DNA of 45,846 nt, taken from NCBI RefSeq assembly GCF_023264855.1, contig NZ_JAHFUW010000037.1, positions 1-45,846 of the forward strand, read 5' to 3'. Made by a program: the position numbers and the translations under genes. The DNA is from Herbiconiux sp. (lineage in GTDB: Bacteria; Actinomycetota; Actinomycetes; Actinomycetales; Microbacteriaceae). Below, piece after piece: positions 44,484 to 45,846 of the stretch. Position 1 is the first letter of the stretch, and every line of letters starts with the position of its first letter. Below the pieces are notes generated by a model. That model ran no database searches. It had not been told where the DNA came from and worked only from the letters and a program-made list of their open reading frames with translations.

Positions 44484-45011
44484 ATGAGTTCGAGCAAGAC
44501 GCAGAGCGCCGTGACCGTGCGGCGTGCGCGTACCAGTGACGTCCCCCGCATCCAGGAGCTGGTGGAGCCCCTGGTGCAGCGACGAATCCTGCTCGGCAAA
44601 GACGCGGTGGTGTTCTACGAGGCCGTGCAGGAGTTCCGGGTGGCCGAAGACGGCGAGGGCAATCTCGTCGGCTGCGGCGCCCTGCACGTGTTCTGGGAAG
44701 ACCTCGGCGAGGTGCGCACTCTCGCGGTGCACGACGACTGGCTCGGCCGGGGCGTGGGCCGGGCCCTTCTCGCGCAGATCGAGACGGATGCGGTTGACCT
44801 GGGTCTCTCGCGCCTGTTCTGCCTCACCTTCGAGGTGCCGTTCTTCGAGCGCAACGGCTACACGGCCTCGCCGCTCGCGCTGGTGGAGCCCGAGGTCTAC
44901 GCCGAACTCGTGCGCTCCCCCGACGAAGGTGTCGCCGAGTTCCTCGACCTCGCCCGGGTGAAGCCCAACACCCTCGGCAACACCCGCATGCTGAAGCACC
45001 TCGAACGATGA
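44484..45011 (+). CDS. argA: Amino-acid N-acetyltransferase, short actinobacterial ArgA type (GNAT)
   Basis: The 175-residue GNAT protein makes N-acetylglutamate from glutamate and acetyl-CoA, the first step of arginine synthesis. It resembles Mycobacterium tuberculosis ArgA (Rv2747) in VRRARTSDVP, YEAVQEF-VAE, VGCGALHV, and the C-terminal GVAEFLDLARVKPNTLGN. The acetyl-CoA loop is GRGVGRALLAQ. I chose ATG 44484 because TACGCT ends 6 nt upstream and the more upstream frame is low-complexity; the mRNA is probably leaderless. It overlaps the next gene (ATGA). It lacks the amino-acid kinase domain of E. coli ArgA, as is normal for this type. Confidence 0.87.
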   Translation: MSSSKTQSAVTVRRARTSDVPRIQELVEPLVQRRILLGKDAVVFYEAVQEFRVAEDGEGNLVGCGALHVFWEDLGEVRTLAVHDDWLGRGVGRALLAQIETDAVDLGLSRLFCLTFEVPFFERNGYTASPLALVEPEVYAELVRSPDEGVAEFLDLARVKPNTLGNTRMLKHLER

Positions 45012-45295
45012 GCGCCGGCACCGTCGAGCACGACGACAACCCGGACGCCGAGGGCGACGGCGCGCACAACAAGACCTTCAACCAGCGTCTGCGCGACCGC
45101 TACTTCGGCCGGACCCGCCCGGGAACGGATGCGGCGGCGGAAGCCGAGAGCGAGTCCTCGCTCCCCAAATCGAACCAGATGGGCTTCTTCGGCCGCGTGC
45201 AGCGCCCCGGCGGTTTCGACCGCCCGCCCGAAGAGCCGGTCGAGCTCGACGACGACGACCTCCCCTGGGAGCTCGGCGGCCCGCGCCGCGACTGA
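45008..45295 (+). CDS. Small hydrophilic hypothetical protein
   Basis: The 95-residue acidic protein has no membrane segment. The only ordered-looking blocks are NKTFNQRLRDRYFGRTRPGT and NQMGFFGRVQRPGGFDRPPE. It overlaps argA by 4 bp (ATGA), so it is co-translated. I do not recognise a family. It ends 2 bp from the convergent zinc-finger gene. Confidence 0.6.
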   Translation: MSAGTVEHDDNPDAEGDGAHNKTFNQRLRDRYFGRTRPGTDAAAEAESESSLPKSNQMGFFGRVQRPGGFDRPPEEPVELDDDDLPWELGGPRRD

Positions 45296-45297
45296 CC

Positions 45298-45651
45298 TCA
45301 GCGGCGTACGGGGCGCGACGCGCAGGTGACGCAGAAGGTCGCGGTGGGGCGGACCTCCAGGCGGCCGGAGGCGATCCGCCCGCCGCAGGATTCGCAGATG
45401 CCGTAGCGGCCTTCGGCCACGCGGGCGACGGCGGCGTCGACCTCGGCCAGGCGCGCCGTCGCCTCGCGCTGCAGACCGTCCAATCGCGACCACTCGCTGG
45501 AGAGGGTCGGCCCTTCAGGATCGTGCTCGTCGTCATCCGACGACGACTCACGGATGCGCCTCAGCTCATCGAGCGCGCTCGAGAGGGCGGCGAGTTGCGC
45601 TTCGGTGCGCTGACGCTCGGCCCGGAGGGATTCGCAGGGGCCCGTGATCAG
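45298..45651 (-). CDS. DksA/TraR-type C4 zinc-finger protein, non-canonical start
   Basis: The C-terminal half carries a C4 zinc finger (CESCGGRIASGRLEV, then CVTC) as in TraR/DksA proteins, which bind the RNA polymerase secondary channel or act as small regulators. It is preceded by a coiled coil (LRAERQRTEAQLAALSSALDEL) and a DDDEHDPEG block typical of actinobacterial members. No ATG, GTG or TTG exists in this frame upstream of TTG 45483, which would give only 61 residues and cut off the coiled coil. CTG 45651, overlapping the upstream stop as CTGA, or ATC 45648 are the best placed candidates. I give the long form; the exact start is uncertain. Confidence 0.6.
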   Translation of the reverse strand: MITGPCESLRAERQRTEAQLAALSSALDELRRIRESSSDDDEHDPEGPTLSSEWSRLDGLQREATARLAEVDAAVARVAEGRYGICESCGGRIASGRLEVRPTATFCVTCASRPVRR

Positions 45652-45821
45652 CCTGCGGGCGCGGGGCCGTCGGTGGGCGTGGCGTCGCCGATGAACTCCT
45701 TGAACTCGTCTTCGACCTTCTCGTCGAAGCTGTCGGTCTCTTCGTACTCGTCGTCGACCTCGGGGTGCTGCCCGTTGTGCTCGAACGACTCAGGGGTGGG
45801 GGGATCTACGAAAGTGCTCAT
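45648..45821 (-). CDS. Small acidic protein, 57 residues
   Basis: The 57-residue protein starts MSTFVDPPTPESFEHNGQ, is rich in Asp and Glu (EVDDEYEETDSFDEKVEDEF) and ends in Ala/Pro. It has no membrane segment, and I do not recognise it. TAGCCT ends 6 nt before the ATG and there is no ribosome binding site, so a leaderless mRNA is likely. Its stop overlaps the presumed start of the DksA/TraR gene, so the two are probably one unit. Confidence 0.55.
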   Translation of the reverse strand: MSTFVDPPTPESFEHNGQHPEVDDEYEETDSFDEKVEDEFKEFIGDATPTDGPAPAG

Positions 45822-45846
45822 GCCAAAAGGCTACGCCGGGCCGCCG

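Overview
The window looks like chromosomal DNA of a high-GC actinobacterium, most probably a member of Microbacteriaceae. Coding density is high, with strong GC3 bias, many 4-bp ATGA/GTGA stop-start overlaps, and frequent GTG and a few TTG starts. The gene order tilS-hpt-ftsH-folE-folP-folB-folK-DUF3180-PH-PH-DUF2520-panC-lysS, followed by clpC and an actinobacterial-type argA, is also typical. The assignment comes from gene content and order; no database search was possible.

Region 1 (1-1710) has visibly lower GC and holds two convergent genes of unknown role: a hypothetical protein whose 5' end looks broken, and a protein that reads as a PD-(D/E)XK nuclease-like fold split by a winged-helix segment. 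It looks acquired.

Region 2 (1711-21244) is a carbohydrate-utilisation locus. A minus-strand operon encodes a medium-chain dehydrogenase, an SGNH esterase, a fumarylacetoacetate-hydrolase-family enzyme and a GH42 beta-galactosidase. Divergent from it are an enolase-superfamily sugar-acid dehydratase and a GH78 alpha-L-rhamnosidase. A second minus-strand operon encodes two CUT1 sugar permeases, a lipoprotein binding protein (no ATPase) and a Gfo/Idh/MocA oxidoreductase. An IclR regulator follows, then a large Tat-exported GH99-like protein, a second Gfo/Idh/MocA oxidoreductase and a TIM-barrel isomerase. I infer that it takes in a rhamnose- and galactose-containing, possibly acetylated, glycan and sends a deoxysugar acid to pyruvate plus a hydroxy-aldehyde or hydroxy-acid by an oxidative, non-phosphorylative route. 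The three main promoter regions carry the same 36-bp operator geometry, GTTC-N16-GTTC-N8-GAAC, at 6392, 14730 and 15778. This ties the locus into one regulon, presumably under the IclR protein.

Region 3 (21245-24658) holds tRNA-Phe, tRNA-Asp and tRNA-Glu on the minus strand with terminators, two tandem exported M23 peptidases with coiled coils, and a long 25-bp-arm hairpin.

Region 4 (24659-38151) is conserved housekeeping: ppa, tilS, hpt, ftsH, the folate genes, membrane and PH-domain proteins, panC, lysS and two small membrane proteins.

Region 5 (38152-45846) holds a cardiolipin synthase, a pirin, a DUF5684 membrane protein, a small HTH protein with a palindromic operator in its promoter, clpC, argA, a small hydrophilic protein, a DksA/TraR zinc-finger protein with no canonical start where its coding signal begins, and a small acidic protein. 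ftsH and clpC share a ClgR-like operator at the same distance (46 bp) from their -10 boxes.
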